DNA of 49,234 nucleotides from Chlorobiota bacterium. GTDB taxonomy: Bacteria; Bacteroidota; Bacteroidia; Bacteroidales; JAADGE01. A program made the position numbers and the translations under genes. This document shows, piece by piece, positions 1 to 9,743 of the stretch (its first letter is position 1; each line of letters starts with the position of its first letter). The notes under the pieces were generated by a model. The model was not told where the DNA came from. It saw only the letters and a list, made by a program, of their open reading frames with translations, and ran no database searches. The stretch spans positions 1-49,234 of the forward strand of contig JAADDR010000188.1 of the NCBI GenBank assembly GCA_013153865.1. Direction: 5' to 3'.

Positions 1-2013
1 ACGATAACGGGCATCAACGGATTCGCACAAAAAATAAACCTGTTGCCGAATCCCGTAAACACCGAAACAGAAAGAACAATAGCTCCTTACGTAAGCTACG
101 ACGGTAAAAGCATAGTCTTTATACGGCAAACAAAAAAATACCGCCGCATGTTCGAATCAAAAAAACAACCCGACGGCAAATGGTCCGAACCCGTACCCGT
201 AAAATCAGTCAATACATTCGACTCTCTCGGATGGTTTATTGATGCACCGACATATAATTACAATGCAACCGTAATATATTTCAGCATGATAGAAGACAAA
301 AAAGATGCAAACTTTAATATATACTACACCGAAAAAATTAACGAAATTTGGTCCGAACCGGTAAAAATAAACCTGCCTGTCAACGAATATACCGACAAAA
401 CCGACCCTTTCATAAGTTTCGACGGCAAACAACTGTATTTTGCCGGACGCACAGACGATAAAGAACTTGACGATTACGAATGCTACAACATATATGTTTC
501 ACAAAAAACAGACACAGGATGGTCGGAACCCAAAGCTCTGCCCGAACCGGTAAATTCCGGATGCGACAGAGCCCCAAGAATGGCTGCCGACGGTAAAACA
601 TTATATTTTATGTCGGTAAGAGGTGATAAAAAAACGGGAATAGACCTGTACTACGCAAAAAAAATCACAAAAAACGCTTGGCTTACACCCGTACCCGTAG
701 ACACACTTAACAATAACAGAGACGAAGCATACCCCAGCATCCCCCTTTCGGGGAAATATTTATACTACCAACAAAAATCAAAAAAGAAAAACGCTAAAGA
801 CGAAAAAGCCGTAAAATACCTGCTGCCGGCAGAACTGCAACCGGAAAAAACCGTGAGATTTTACGGATACGTTACCGACTTAAACTCCGGCAAACCCGTT
901 AAAGCAACAATAAACATCATAAACCCGAATACATCCGAAATACTTTCACAAGTAAAAGCAAACGAAAAAACAGGAAAATACAGTCTTTTCCTGCAAAAAG
1001 GAAAAAAATACAGAATAGAAGTTTTCGCAAAAAAATACTCACACTTCTTCTTCTACTTTAATGCCGGAAAACTTAAAAAATTCGAAGAAATTCAAAAAAA
1101 CATAACACTGTACCCCAAAGTTAATCTCATACTCAATGTTTACGACACGGAAATATACGAACCCGTACCGGCAACCGTTTCCGTTTACGACAAAGAAACA
1201 AACAAAAAAGAAGACGTATCCCTCAAAAAACTCGGCACCGGGCGATTCAACCTTACGCTGTCAATAGGAAAAAACTATGAAATACGCGCCGAACACAAAC
1301 ACTTCATAAGCAATAAATTCAATTTAGACCTTACGGGAACCGTACAATTCAACGAATTTGAAAGAGATCTGGAACTTCAAGTCAAAAAAATAGATTACGA
1401 AATTAACCTGTCCGACAAAGAAACCGGAGAAGGTGTCGAAGCACTCGTAGAAATTACAAACCTGTCCACAAACGAAAAAATAATAAGAAAAGTAAAAACC
1501 GGAAAAAACGGAAAACTGAAAATAAAACTGCGAGACGGAACCCAATACGAAATAAGCGTCAAACCTAAAGGATACGCATTCTACAACACAACTGTCGATT
1601 TAGTCGACGAAAACGCAGATTATACACTAACGGCAGAACTCAAACCGCTAAAAAAAGATACTAAAATAGAACTCAACGACATCAATTTCGAAACAAACTC
1701 GGCAGACTTAAACGAAAGTTCCTTCGAAGAACTCGACCGACTCGTCGAACTCCTGAAAACAAACTCAAACATGATAATAGAACTTGCCGCACATACCGAC
1801 GATGTAGGATCCGAAGCATACAACCTGAAACTCTCCTACAGAAGAGCCGAATCCGTTAAAGAATATCTGCTCGAAAAAGGAATACCCGAAGAACAAATCA
1901 TTGCAAAAGGATACGGCGAAAGCAAACCGGCTTTTCTGCCCGCAAATACCGAAGAAAACAGAGCAAAAAACAGACGCGTGGAATTAAAAGTTATTGAAAT
2001 AAAATCAATATAA
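1..2013 (+). CDS. OmpA-family outer-membrane protein with PD40 propeller (5' partial)
   Basis: The frame is open to the first base, and the residues just before the TTG at 43 (ending GFAQ-KIN) look like the end of a signal peptide, so the start lies left of the window. Visible parts in order: five PD40/WD40-like strands of the SYDGK-x-IVFI or DGK-x-LYF type (about 80-780); carboxypeptidase-regulatory-like beta-sandwich repeats (about 860-1650); and a C-terminal OmpA peptidoglycan-binding domain (about 1680-2000) with the NLKLSYRRAESV signature and a final NRRVEL. Known for the family: the OmpA domain holds peptidoglycan and anchors an envelope complex. The architecture recalls PorE of the T9SS, but no N-terminal TPR is seen, so PorE itself is not claimed. 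The next gene follows after 20 bp. Confidence 0.9.
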   Translation, partial: TITGINGFAQKINLLPNPVNTETERTIAPYVSYDGKSIVFIRQTKKYRRMFESKKQPDGKWSEPVPVKSVNTFDSLGWFIDAPTYNYNATVIYFSMIEDKKDANFNIYYTEKINEIWSEPVKINLPVNEYTDKTDPFISFDGKQLYFAGRTDDKELDDYECYNIYVSQKTDTGWSEPKALPEPVNSGCDRAPRMAADGKTLYFMSVRGDKKTGIDLYYAKKITKNAWLTPVPVDTLNNNRDEAYPSIPLSGKYLYYQQKSKKKNAKDEKAVKYLLPAELQPEKTVRFYGYVTDLNSGKPVKATINIINPNTSEILSQVKANEKTGKYSLFLQKGKKYRIEVFAKKYSHFFFYFNAGKLKKFEEIQKNITLYPKVNLILNVYDTEIYEPVPATVSVYDKETNKKEDVSLKKLGTGRFNLTLSIGKNYEIRAEHKHFISNKFNLDLTGTVQFNEFERDLELQVKKIDYEINLSDKETGEGVEALVEITNLSTNEKIIRKVKTGKNGKLKIKLRDGTQYEISVKPKGYAFYNTTVDLVDENADYTLTAELKPLKKDTKIELNDINFETNSADLNESSFEELDRLVELLKTNSNMIIELAAHTDDVGSEAYNLKLSYRRAESVKEYLLEKGIPEEQIIAKGYGESKPAFLPANTEENRAKNRRVELKVIEIKSI

Positions 2014-2033
2014 AAAAGAAAACATTTGCGATT

Positions 2034-4241
2034 ATGACAAAAAAAATCATACCTAATATTATAATAATACTTTTAATACCGGTCATATTATCCGCATCAT
2101 CAAAACTTAAATACGAAGACGTTTACAAAGTAGTATTAAGCGGAGATAAAGAAAACGCATACACTATGCTGCTGGCATACCAAAAACAAGACCCGGACTT
2201 TGCAAACGTTTACTTCCAACTCGGACTTATTGCCGAAGATTGGGCTTTCGAATTTAACCCGTATACAGAATTTTATTACACCAAATTATTTATCTACAAC
2301 ACAAAATTATACTTTAACCTTGCAAAACTGTACCTGAAAGACGAAAAAAACAAAAACAGATCATATTACAAAAATGCTCCTGTAATACCAAAAGGAAAAA
2401 AACTGCAAATAGAAGACATAAACCAATACATAGACTCACAAGTAGAAAAAATTAAAGACTACGAAAAACACGTTATCAAAATAATAAACCTGTATAACAA
2501 AAGCAGCGACTCCTATAACGAATGCGTAAGCACATTCATGAAAATAAACTCAGACTACGCAAAAATTAAAAACATATACCTCAGCGACGACAAACAACTC
2601 GAAAAAGACATGACAAAACTGAAATCCGACTTTGACTCAACCCTCATATATTTCAAAAAATACAAAACCGCTCTCGCAGAATACCCGCTTAACAGATACA
2701 ACCAGAATTACCGCCTCAAAGACATCATAACATACCGCTTGGACGGACTTACATACTCCGGATTCTTAAACGACGACATCCTCCTGTGGAATTACGGAAA
2801 ATGGGTTGAAAACGTTCGAAACATCAAAGAAACCGTAATAAAAAACAACAGAGAAGAAATATTTAAACAAGACAAACAAATAAAACAAAAAATAAAAGCA
2901 CTCGAATACGGCGAATATTTCGACGATTACGCACACTTTAAACTGGACAACAAATTCATCTATAAAATAGAAAAATTCGACAATAACTCACTGCTCATAA
3001 AACTTTTCAAACTGAACGAAGCAAAAATAAATTTCCTCGAACTCTTCAAAAAATCAATCAATAACCCGGCAACTATTACATGCTGCCCGATAATCAAAAG
3101 AGCCGCATACTGCATAAACCTCAACAAACAAAAAAAATACGCCGACAGCATAAACAACATATTCATAAATGCAATAAAACCGGAAGAAATAAAAAAATAC
3201 AAAACATTCTACATATCCGAATACGACGGACTCAAAGGACTCAAAGAATATTCCTTCAGACAAAGCCTGTTTTTCGACGCAAAACAAAAAGATGCCATGC
3301 TGAACCTCAAAAAACACTTATACTTTACGGCTTTTAAAATTAATACCGACTCTCTGTCCTACAATAACACCCCGTTCCAAACACAAGTTACATCACCCGA
3401 AACAAACAACAACGAACCCGGCAAATACTATATAACAGACTTCAAAAACACAAAAGAAGGAACAATCTGGATAAGCGGATACACAATATCCGAAAACAAC
3501 AAAATGCAAGGATACACCGCATTCTCCGAAGATAACAAAAACATCAAATTCCTGTCACTAAACGAAAAAAACGACACCGCAAATACATGCAACCTCATAA
3601 TAGCTCCGTATAAAAAAGGATGCTATGCCGTTAAAACAACCAAAGGAACACAAATAAACAATACTCTCGTTAAATACGACAACAACGGTAAAATAATATT
3701 ATCACTAAATCTGCCATATCACAAAATACCGAGAATAATTAAATACGACGACATAAACAACAACATAATAATAATTTTCGGAGGATATAAAATGAACAAA
3801 ATATCGGACGATAACAAACAAATAATATACCATCTAAACCCCGACGACCAACTCCGAACATACGAAATCAAAATTAACGCAAAAATACAATTCTTTGATA
3901 TCGTAAAACGAAATAAAAAACTATATTTGTTCGGTAATTTCATTAACTTCGAAGACCTTTCCGGAAATACCGTTTACTCTAAAGCGGGAACATCGGAAAA
4001 TAAAACAAACATACTCGTTACAATAATTAACAACGGGATGATAGAAAAACAAATTCCGTTTTTCGACACACAACCGGTATTCGGAGTTAAAGCACTGAAA
4101 ATAAACAGTAACACAATTAACATATTAGGATACAAAACAGAACTTAAAGAACAAAATTTCGAAAACCTGAAAACAAAAGAATTATATTACCGGCTTATAA
4201 ACCCCGAAGGAGAAAAAATAAACTCCGCTTGGCACGATTAA
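2034..4241 (+). CDS. Exported protein of unknown function, helical N-half and beta-rich C-half
   Basis: The 735-residue protein has a good signal peptide (KK, a long Ile/Leu stretch, then SASS near residue 22). Residues of about 25-110 look like TPR-type helices (ENAYTMLLAYQKQDPDF, then FQLGLIAEDW), followed by a long Lys/Asn-rich helical region to about residue 440. The C-terminal third has repeated strand patterns such as GTIWISGYT and YLFGNF that suggest a propeller or sandwich. I do not recognise a family. It sits 20 bp after the OmpA/PD40 gene and 53 bp before the propeller-phosphatase gene, so co-transcription and a shared periplasmic or outer-membrane role are inferred. The start ATG is unambiguous. 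Confidence 0.75.
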   Translation: MTKKIIPNIIIILLIPVILSASSKLKYEDVYKVVLSGDKENAYTMLLAYQKQDPDFANVYFQLGLIAEDWAFEFNPYTEFYYTKLFIYNTKLYFNLAKLYLKDEKNKNRSYYKNAPVIPKGKKLQIEDINQYIDSQVEKIKDYEKHVIKIINLYNKSSDSYNECVSTFMKINSDYAKIKNIYLSDDKQLEKDMTKLKSDFDSTLIYFKKYKTALAEYPLNRYNQNYRLKDIITYRLDGLTYSGFLNDDILLWNYGKWVENVRNIKETVIKNNREEIFKQDKQIKQKIKALEYGEYFDDYAHFKLDNKFIYKIEKFDNNSLLIKLFKLNEAKINFLELFKKSINNPATITCCPIIKRAAYCINLNKQKKYADSINNIFINAIKPEEIKKYKTFYISEYDGLKGLKEYSFRQSLFFDAKQKDAMLNLKKHLYFTAFKINTDSLSYNNTPFQTQVTSPETNNNEPGKYYITDFKNTKEGTIWISGYTISENNKMQGYTAFSEDNKNIKFLSLNEKNDTANTCNLIIAPYKKGCYAVKTTKGTQINNTLVKYDNNGKIILSLNLPYHKIPRIIKYDDINNNIIIIFGGYKMNKISDDNKQIIYHLNPDDQLRTYEIKINAKIQFFDIVKRNKKLYLFGNFINFEDLSGNTVYSKAGTSENKTNILVTIINNGMIEKQIPFFDTQPVFGVKALKINSNTINILGYKTELKEQNFENLKTKELYYRLINPEGEKINSAWHD

Positions 4242-4294
4242 TGTTTTCAATAAATATTAAAAAATTCTAAGTCTTGAACCCTAATTCCGACAAA

Positions 4295-7200
4295 ATGAAC
4301 TTAAAAAAACAACTCATAATAACCCTGATATTCCTGCTGTTTTCAAACACATTATTTTCACAAATCGAAAGCAAAGGAATACCGTACATTAAAAACTACA
4401 CCAGAACAGATTACGACGGAAACAATGCAACATACTCGGTAATTCAAGACAAAAGAGGAATCATGTATTTCGCAAACCAAACATACATCCTCGAATTTGA
4501 CGGAAAAAACTGGCGAAAAATATTCATCCCCGGAGACCCCAATATATACTCGCTCGCAAAAAACAACGAAGGAACAATATTCGTAGGAGCATCCGTAGGA
4601 GAACTCGGATACCTCTATATCGACGACACGGGAAGCATGAAATACAAATCTCTTAAAAATAAAATCCCGGAAGACAAACAACAATTCACACTCGCACGAG
4701 AAGTCATTAAAGGCCCGGACAACGAAATGATATTCATAACACCGCTTACACTTTACATATACCAAAACGACACAATAAAAACAATAGACGTAGAAAAACC
4801 CGAAAACCGTTTCGTAAACCCGTTCGAAGTAAACGGAAAAATATACATCCAAGAAAAAGGACTCGGAATAATGGAATATAAAAACGGTAAACTCTCACTG
4901 CTCAAAAAAACAGAATTCTTCTCAAATAAATGGGTCGTGGGAATGTTCGGAATCCCGGAATCAGACAAAATAAACATTGCAACATGGCAAGACAGCGTTT
5001 ACAACTACAATAAAGGAAAAATAAAAAGCATAAACGAAAACTCCTTACTGAAAAGCCTTTATAAAACCGCAAAATACAACTCAAAATACTATGTAGGAGG
5101 ACTATACGGAAAAGGACTCATTATTTGCGATAAAAATCTCAGAGTAATAAAACATATTACAACAAACAACGGGCTGCAAAACAACACGGTATTCTCCGTT
5201 TACGTAGATGCCGACAAAAACATTTGGATAGGAACAAACGACGGAATATCAGTAATATACGCCAACCTGCCATACACCGTATTCTCATCTTTCGCAAACC
5301 TTACCGAAGCCGTTTACACATCAATAAAATTTAAAAACAACCTATACGTCGGAAGTTCCGTCGGAATATTTTACAAAAACTTCAACAAAAAAAACAGCAT
5401 CGACGGAGGCAAATTCAAACAAATACAAATCCCCCAAGGATCAGTACAAATCTGGAAAATCGATACAATAAACAACACTCTGCTCGCAGCATCATCAATG
5501 GGACTCTATCTCGTAAACAACGACAAAGCAGAACTCGTCGGACCGGACGTAAGCGTAAAAAGCTTCATAAACATCAACGGCAAAAAAAATACAATCCTCG
5601 CAACCGGCGGAAACGGACTCTCTCTGTTCAAATACGAAAACAACACATGGAAATACGAACATACCGTTAAAAACTTCAAAGGAAACTTCAGACATATCGA
5701 AGAAGACTCCGACGGCTCATTCTGGATATCAGACAGAAGCAAAGGAATATTCAGACTTAAACTCACTCCGGAACTCGACTCGGTAATTACTGAACAAGAA
5801 TTTACCGAAAAAGACGGACTGCCCTCAACATTCGGAAACTACGTATATAAAATAAACAACAGAATCGTATTCACTACAGACAAAGGAGTTTACATTTTCG
5901 ACAAAAAAACACAAAAATTCATCAAAGACCCGGAATTTCACGAAATATTCAAACGAGACATTAAAATAACAAACCTTTACCAAGCCCGAAACGGAAACAT
6001 ATGGTTTAAAGAAGAAATAAAAGACCCCAAAATAAGAACAAAAAAATACTGGGAACTCGGAGAAATAATAACAAAAAACGGTAAAACCGAAATAATAAAA
6101 AAACCATTCTACAAAGTAAAAAACAGAATTAACAGCATAAACCAAATATCCGACAACGAACTTATAGTCGGAACAGAAAGCGGCTTTGTCCTGTACAACC
6201 TTAACTCATCAAAAAAATTCGAAAAACCGTTTCTCGCATTAATCAGAAAAATAGAAATAATAAAAAACGACTCGCTTATATTCGGCGGAGCATTCAAAAA
6301 CGACTCCGGACAAATGGTATTACAACAAAACCCCGACAAAATCCCGCAAATACCGTTCGAATTTAACGACCTCAGATTCTCATTCGCATCAGTCTTCTAC
6401 GAAGAACCCGAAAAAACAAAATACAAATTTATACTCAGGCACAACGACACACAATGGTCCGACTGGAAATCAAAAACCGACAAAGAATACTCAAACCTCG
6501 ACCCCGGAACATACACATTTATAGTAAAAGCAAAAAACCTCTACAACGTCGAAAGCAAAACAGCAGAATTCACTTTCGAAATACTGCCGCCGTGGTATAG
6601 AACATTCGGAGCATACCTCGGATACTTCATACTTTTCATACTTTTCATATACGGCATAATACAATTAAGTATAGCACGACTCAAAAAACAAAGAGAAAAC
6701 CTCAAAAGAATAGTAGAAGAAAGAACAAAAGAAATACAAATACAAAAAGAAGAAATAGAAGCAAAAAACGAAACACTCTCTGCCCAAAACGAAGAAATAA
6801 GCCAAAAAAACGCATCAATTACGGCAAGCATAAATTACGCAAAAAGAATACAAGAAGCAATGCTCCCGCTTAAAGAAAAAATAAGCAAAGGACTGCCCGA
6901 AAACTTTATACTCTTTAAACCCAGAGATATAGTAAGCGGAGACTTCTATTGGTATGCCGAAAAAGACGGAAAAATTATATACACGGCAGTCGATTGCACC
7001 GGACACGGTGTCCCGGGAGCTCTAATGAGTATGATAGGAAGCGAAATACTTACTACAATAGTAAACACAAACGGTATAACAAAAGCAGACGTAATACTCA
7101 AAAAAATGAACGACTACGTAGTAAAAGCACTAAAACAAGAAAAAGAAGGTCTCTCGCAAGACGGTATGGACATGGCTCTGTGCGTTATCGACAAAGAAAA

Positions 7201-7564
7201 CAAAACAGTAGAATTTGCAGGCGCAAAAAACCCGCTTATCTACATAACCGACGGCGAACTGAAAACCGTTAAAGCAAGCCGAAACGGAATAGGAGGATAC
7301 CAAACCGAAGAAAAAGACTTTAAATCCGAAATAATACACTACAAATCCCCGACATGGTTCTATATGTTCTCCGACGGATACCAAGACCAATTCGGAGGTC
7401 CCCAAAACCGTAAATTTATGATTAAACAACTCAAAAAACTATTACTCGACATACACTACAAACCAATGGAAGAACAACACAGAATCCTGAACGAAGTAAT
7501 AGAAAAATGGATGGAAAACACTCCCCAAACAGACGATATACTGCTTATAGGATTCAAACTCTGA
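4295..7564 (+). CDS. Membrane propeller/Y_Y_Y sensor with SpoIIE-type PP2C phosphatase
   Basis: The protein has 1089 residues from the ATG at 4295; an upstream TTG at 4274 would add seven residues ahead of a clean signal peptide (KKQLIITLIFLLF) and is rejected. The periplasmic part is a two-component-regulator propeller (repeats such as NIWIGTNDGISV and GNIWFKEE), followed by a Y_Y_Y domain (about 709-756), one membrane helix (about 769-792) and a coiled coil (about 797-846). The cytoplasmic end is a SpoIIE/RsbU phosphatase: SGDFYW (Asp883), DCTGHGVPG (Asp900), SDGYQDQ (Asp1027) and TDD (Asp1080-1081) provide the metal-binding acids. No histidine kinase or DNA-binding domain is present. The inferred role is to convert an envelope signal into dephosphorylation of a Ser/Thr-phosphorylated partner; a SiaC-like candidate partner lies at 27559-27936. 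Confidence 0.92.
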   Translation: MNLKKQLIITLIFLLFSNTLFSQIESKGIPYIKNYTRTDYDGNNATYSVIQDKRGIMYFANQTYILEFDGKNWRKIFIPGDPNIYSLAKNNEGTIFVGASVGELGYLYIDDTGSMKYKSLKNKIPEDKQQFTLAREVIKGPDNEMIFITPLTLYIYQNDTIKTIDVEKPENRFVNPFEVNGKIYIQEKGLGIMEYKNGKLSLLKKTEFFSNKWVVGMFGIPESDKINIATWQDSVYNYNKGKIKSINENSLLKSLYKTAKYNSKYYVGGLYGKGLIICDKNLRVIKHITTNNGLQNNTVFSVYVDADKNIWIGTNDGISVIYANLPYTVFSSFANLTEAVYTSIKFKNNLYVGSSVGIFYKNFNKKNSIDGGKFKQIQIPQGSVQIWKIDTINNTLLAASSMGLYLVNNDKAELVGPDVSVKSFININGKKNTILATGGNGLSLFKYENNTWKYEHTVKNFKGNFRHIEEDSDGSFWISDRSKGIFRLKLTPELDSVITEQEFTEKDGLPSTFGNYVYKINNRIVFTTDKGVYIFDKKTQKFIKDPEFHEIFKRDIKITNLYQARNGNIWFKEEIKDPKIRTKKYWELGEIITKNGKTEIIKKPFYKVKNRINSINQISDNELIVGTESGFVLYNLNSSKKFEKPFLALIRKIEIIKNDSLIFGGAFKNDSGQMVLQQNPDKIPQIPFEFNDLRFSFASVFYEEPEKTKYKFILRHNDTQWSDWKSKTDKEYSNLDPGTYTFIVKAKNLYNVESKTAEFTFEILPPWYRTFGAYLGYFILFILFIYGIIQLSIARLKKQRENLKRIVEERTKEIQIQKEEIEAKNETLSAQNEEISQKNASITASINYAKRIQEAMLPLKEKISKGLPENFILFKPRDIVSGDFYWYAEKDGKIIYTAVDCTGHGVPGALMSMIGSEILTTIVNTNGITKADVILKKMNDYVVKALKQEKEGLSQDGMDMALCVIDKENKTVEFAGAKNPLIYITDGELKTVKASRNGIGGYQTEEKDFKSEIIHYKSPTWFYMFSDGYQDQFGGPQNRKFMIKQLKKLLLDIHYKPMEEQHRILNEVIEKWMENTPQTDDILLIGFKL

Positions 7565-7645
7565 CACAATTATCAAAAACTAAAAACAATAAAAACATAC
7601 TTTTAATGTTATATACCCCGTATAAACAATCACAAAACTAAACAT

Positions 7646-8656
7646 ATGAAAATAAAACTCAAAAAAACGCTCGTAAACATAATACTCATCACCGTTACGG
7701 CAACAATAACATCCAATGCTCAAAAAGCAACCCTCAAAGGACAAGTAATAAACAACACAAAATACACAAAAATAGAACTCCAAGACCTGTCATACAAAAC
7801 ATTAGAAACACAAAAACTCGACAAAAAAGGAAAATTCAAATTCAATACCGAATTTGATAAATTCAACTTCTACATTCTGGTTCTCGACAAACAAAACTTT
7901 ACCGTATTCTTTCCCGAACCCGGAGAACAAGCCGAAATAATAATAAACGCCGATAACATACGAAACCCCGAAATCAAAAACTCCGAACAAACAAAAATAT
8001 ACTACGAATACAGTAAAAAATTCTCCGAAATAAAAAACAACAAAGACAAAATCGAATTTATAAAAAAAATGATTGACGACAACCCCTCGTCTCCGGTTTG
8101 CATATTCTTTATCGACAACCTCAACCCGAAAACAGATTACGAATACTTCAAAAAACTCGCCGACGGACTCAAAAAATACAAATACAACCCTATCGTCAAC
8201 GAATTCATTACAAAAACCGAAAACATTAAAAAATTAGAACCCGGAAAAGAAGCTCCCGACATAGCACTACCCGACCCCGACGGCAATATCATAAAACTCT
8301 CGTCACTCAGAGGAAAATATGTCCTCATAGACTTCTGGGCTTCATGGTGCAGACCATGCAGAGCAGAAAACCCCAACAACGTAAAACTGTACCAAAAATA
8401 CCGCGACAAAGGATTCGAAATATACGGAGTATCTCTCGACAAAGACAAAAACTCTTGGATAAAAGCAATAGAAAACGACAAACTCACATGGACACAAGTA
8501 AGCGACCTCAAATTCTGGCAATCCGAAGGAGCAAAAATATACAACGTAAAAGCAATACCGCACACCGTACTGCTCGACAAAGAAGGTAAAATAATAGCAA
8601 CCGGACTGAGAGGTCACAACCTGTCTCAAAAACTAAAAGAAATATTCGGATACTAA
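7646..8656 (+). CDS. TlpA-family thiol-disulfide protein with DUF4369-like N-domain
   Basis: The 336-residue protein carries a signal peptide (residues 1-25, ending SNAQ) without a lipobox Cys. Residues of about 27-110 match the DUF4369 beta-sandwich found ahead of Bacteroidota thioredoxins. A helical linker leads to an AhpC/TSA-type thioredoxin domain (about 200-336) with the active site WCRPC (Cys235 and Cys238) and the cis-Pro loop AIPHT. Proteins of this kind reduce periplasmic disulfides or keep cytochrome-maturation cysteines reduced. A close relative with nearly the same thioredoxin domain lies at 46557-47699, but that one is a lipoprotein. The MazG-like gene follows after 7 bp. Confidence 0.9.
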   Translation: MKIKLKKTLVNIILITVTATITSNAQKATLKGQVINNTKYTKIELQDLSYKTLETQKLDKKGKFKFNTEFDKFNFYILVLDKQNFTVFFPEPGEQAEIIINADNIRNPEIKNSEQTKIYYEYSKKFSEIKNNKDKIEFIKKMIDDNPSSPVCIFFIDNLNPKTDYEYFKKLADGLKKYKYNPIVNEFITKTENIKKLEPGKEAPDIALPDPDGNIIKLSSLRGKYVLIDFWASWCRPCRAENPNNVKLYQKYRDKGFEIYGVSLDKDKNSWIKAIENDKLTWTQVSDLKFWQSEGAKIYNVKAIPHTVLLDKEGKIIATGLRGHNLSQKLKEIFGY

Positions 8657-8663
8657 AACAAAA

Positions 8664-8990
8664 ATGACACAACTGCCGAAAAACCCTACACTTAAAGACA
8701 TGCAAGAACACATCAAAAAACTTGCAATAAAACGAGGATGGAACAAAAACAACCACCTGGAAATATTTCTGCTGCTTACCGAAGAAATAGGAGAACTTGC
8801 AAAAGCCGTCAGAAACAAAACAAACCTATATACCGAAAACAACAAAAAATACCATAAAGAAGAACTCGAACTCGAATTTGCCGATGTCATGAACTACATT
8901 TTCGACCTGGCAAACTACTTCGACATAAACCTCGAAGAAGCTTTCAGAAAAAAAGACAAAATAAATGCCGAACGAAACTGGAAAAACTGA
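8664..8990 (+). CDS. MazG-like nucleotide pyrophosphohydrolase
   Basis: The 108-residue all-helical protein has the MazG/dCTPase metal-binding pattern: EEIGE at about residues 40-44 and ELEFADV at about 71-77, giving the paired ExxE and ExxD motifs. Enzymes of this superfamily hydrolyse non-canonical or excess NTPs to NMP and pyrophosphate. The length fits a single-domain MazG-like protein, not the two-domain E. coli MazG. It starts 7 bp after the thioredoxin gene, so it is probably cotranscribed with it, though no functional link is evident. The substrate cannot be read from the sequence. Confidence 0.88.
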   Translation: MTQLPKNPTLKDMQEHIKKLAIKRGWNKNNHLEIFLLLTEEIGELAKAVRNKTNLYTENNKKYHKEELELEFADVMNYIFDLANYFDINLEEAFRKKDKINAERNWKN

Positions 8991-9026
8991 AATACCGAAT
9001 TTACAAACACTAAAAACAACAAAACC

Positions 9027-9743
9027 GTGAAAAACAAAATTATAATTACGATAATACTGACAACATCAACGCTGCTCACACAAGCACAAAAAATTAACGA
9101 CATACAACTCCTTAAATCAGAACTCGACACAATCTCACAACAAAAACTGACCGTAAACTCCGTTGCCGTTAACCAAAACGGAAACTGGATAATTCTTTAC
9201 GGAGACATAGGATACTCATTCACGCAAATGCCGCAAAAACTGTCCGAAAAATTAGAAACACTGAACAAAAAACAAATACCCCTTAAAGACATAGACTTCA
9301 TCGGAAAATCCGGATGGCTGCTGTTAGCCGCCGAAAACGCATTCTACTCAGACTCCCTGCCCGAAAAATTCCTAAACGCACTCAAACAAGTCAACAAACA
9401 AGGACAAACAATAACATGCGCCGACACATACAAAAACAAAACCCTGCTGCTGTTCGGAAAAAACAAATACTACAAACAAAACATACCCGAAACACTCAAA
9501 AAAAAGATTATAAACCTGCAATACAGAAATCAATATATCAAAAATGCGGCACTTACAAAAAACGACGGATGGGCACTGCTATACGCAACAAAAGGATTTA
9601 CATACAAAAACATCCCGGTTGCAACCGCAGAAAAAATGAAAGAACTCGTGCAAAACGGCTCCTCTCTCGACAAAATCTTCTTCCTCCCGGACAACAAATG
9701 GATTATAATTTACGACAAATATAAATACGCAAGCAATCTATGA
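9027..9743 (+). CDS. Exported protein built of five ~43-residue repeats
   Basis: The GTG at 9027 is chosen because the signal peptide (KNKIIITIIL to LLTQAQ, residues 1-20) begins right there and no ATG precedes it. The mature part is almost entirely five tandem units (about residues 29-70, 71-113, 114-154, 155-197, 198-238). Each has a helix, then a strand pair of the form G-W-x-hhh-Y-G-x(4)-Y, then a Pro. Trp54, Trp97, Trp182 and Trp225 are conserved at steps of 43 or multiples; the third unit has Leu140 in that place. A repeat of this shape suggests a solenoid or partial propeller used for binding. I cannot assign a function. The stop overlaps the next start (ATGA, 9740-9743), so the two products are probably made together. 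Confidence 0.75.
   Translation: MKNKIIITIILTTSTLLTQAQKINDIQLLKSELDTISQQKLTVNSVAVNQNGNWIILYGDIGYSFTQMPQKLSEKLETLNKKQIPLKDIDFIGKSGWLLLAAENAFYSDSLPEKFLNALKQVNKQGQTITCADTYKNKTLLLFGKNKYYKQNIPETLKKKIINLQYRNQYIKNAALTKNDGWALLYATKGFTYKNIPVATAEKMKELVQNGSSLDKIFFLPDNKWIIIYDKYKYASNL

Noticed and set aside
43-45. TTG at 43 as the start of the OmpA/PD40 gene
   Set aside because: The same frame is open to base 1 and encodes the end of a signal peptide just upstream.
1-2013. Naming the first gene porE
   Set aside because: PD40, carboxypeptidase-like and OmpA parts fit, but the N-terminal TPR expected for PorE is not seen and the start is missing.
3080-3337. 85-residue frame in an alternative plus frame inside the 735-residue gene
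   Set aside because: Low-complexity Arg/Lys/Gln product caused by A-rich sequence; it lies wholly inside a convincing gene.
4358-4852. 164-residue open frame on the minus strand opposite the propeller-phosphatase gene, and many similar antisense frames
   Set aside because: The sense gene is T-poor and rich in AAC/AAA codons, so the complement rarely forms stops. The antisense products are Phe/Tyr/Val/Cys-rich with no domain, start context or spacing.
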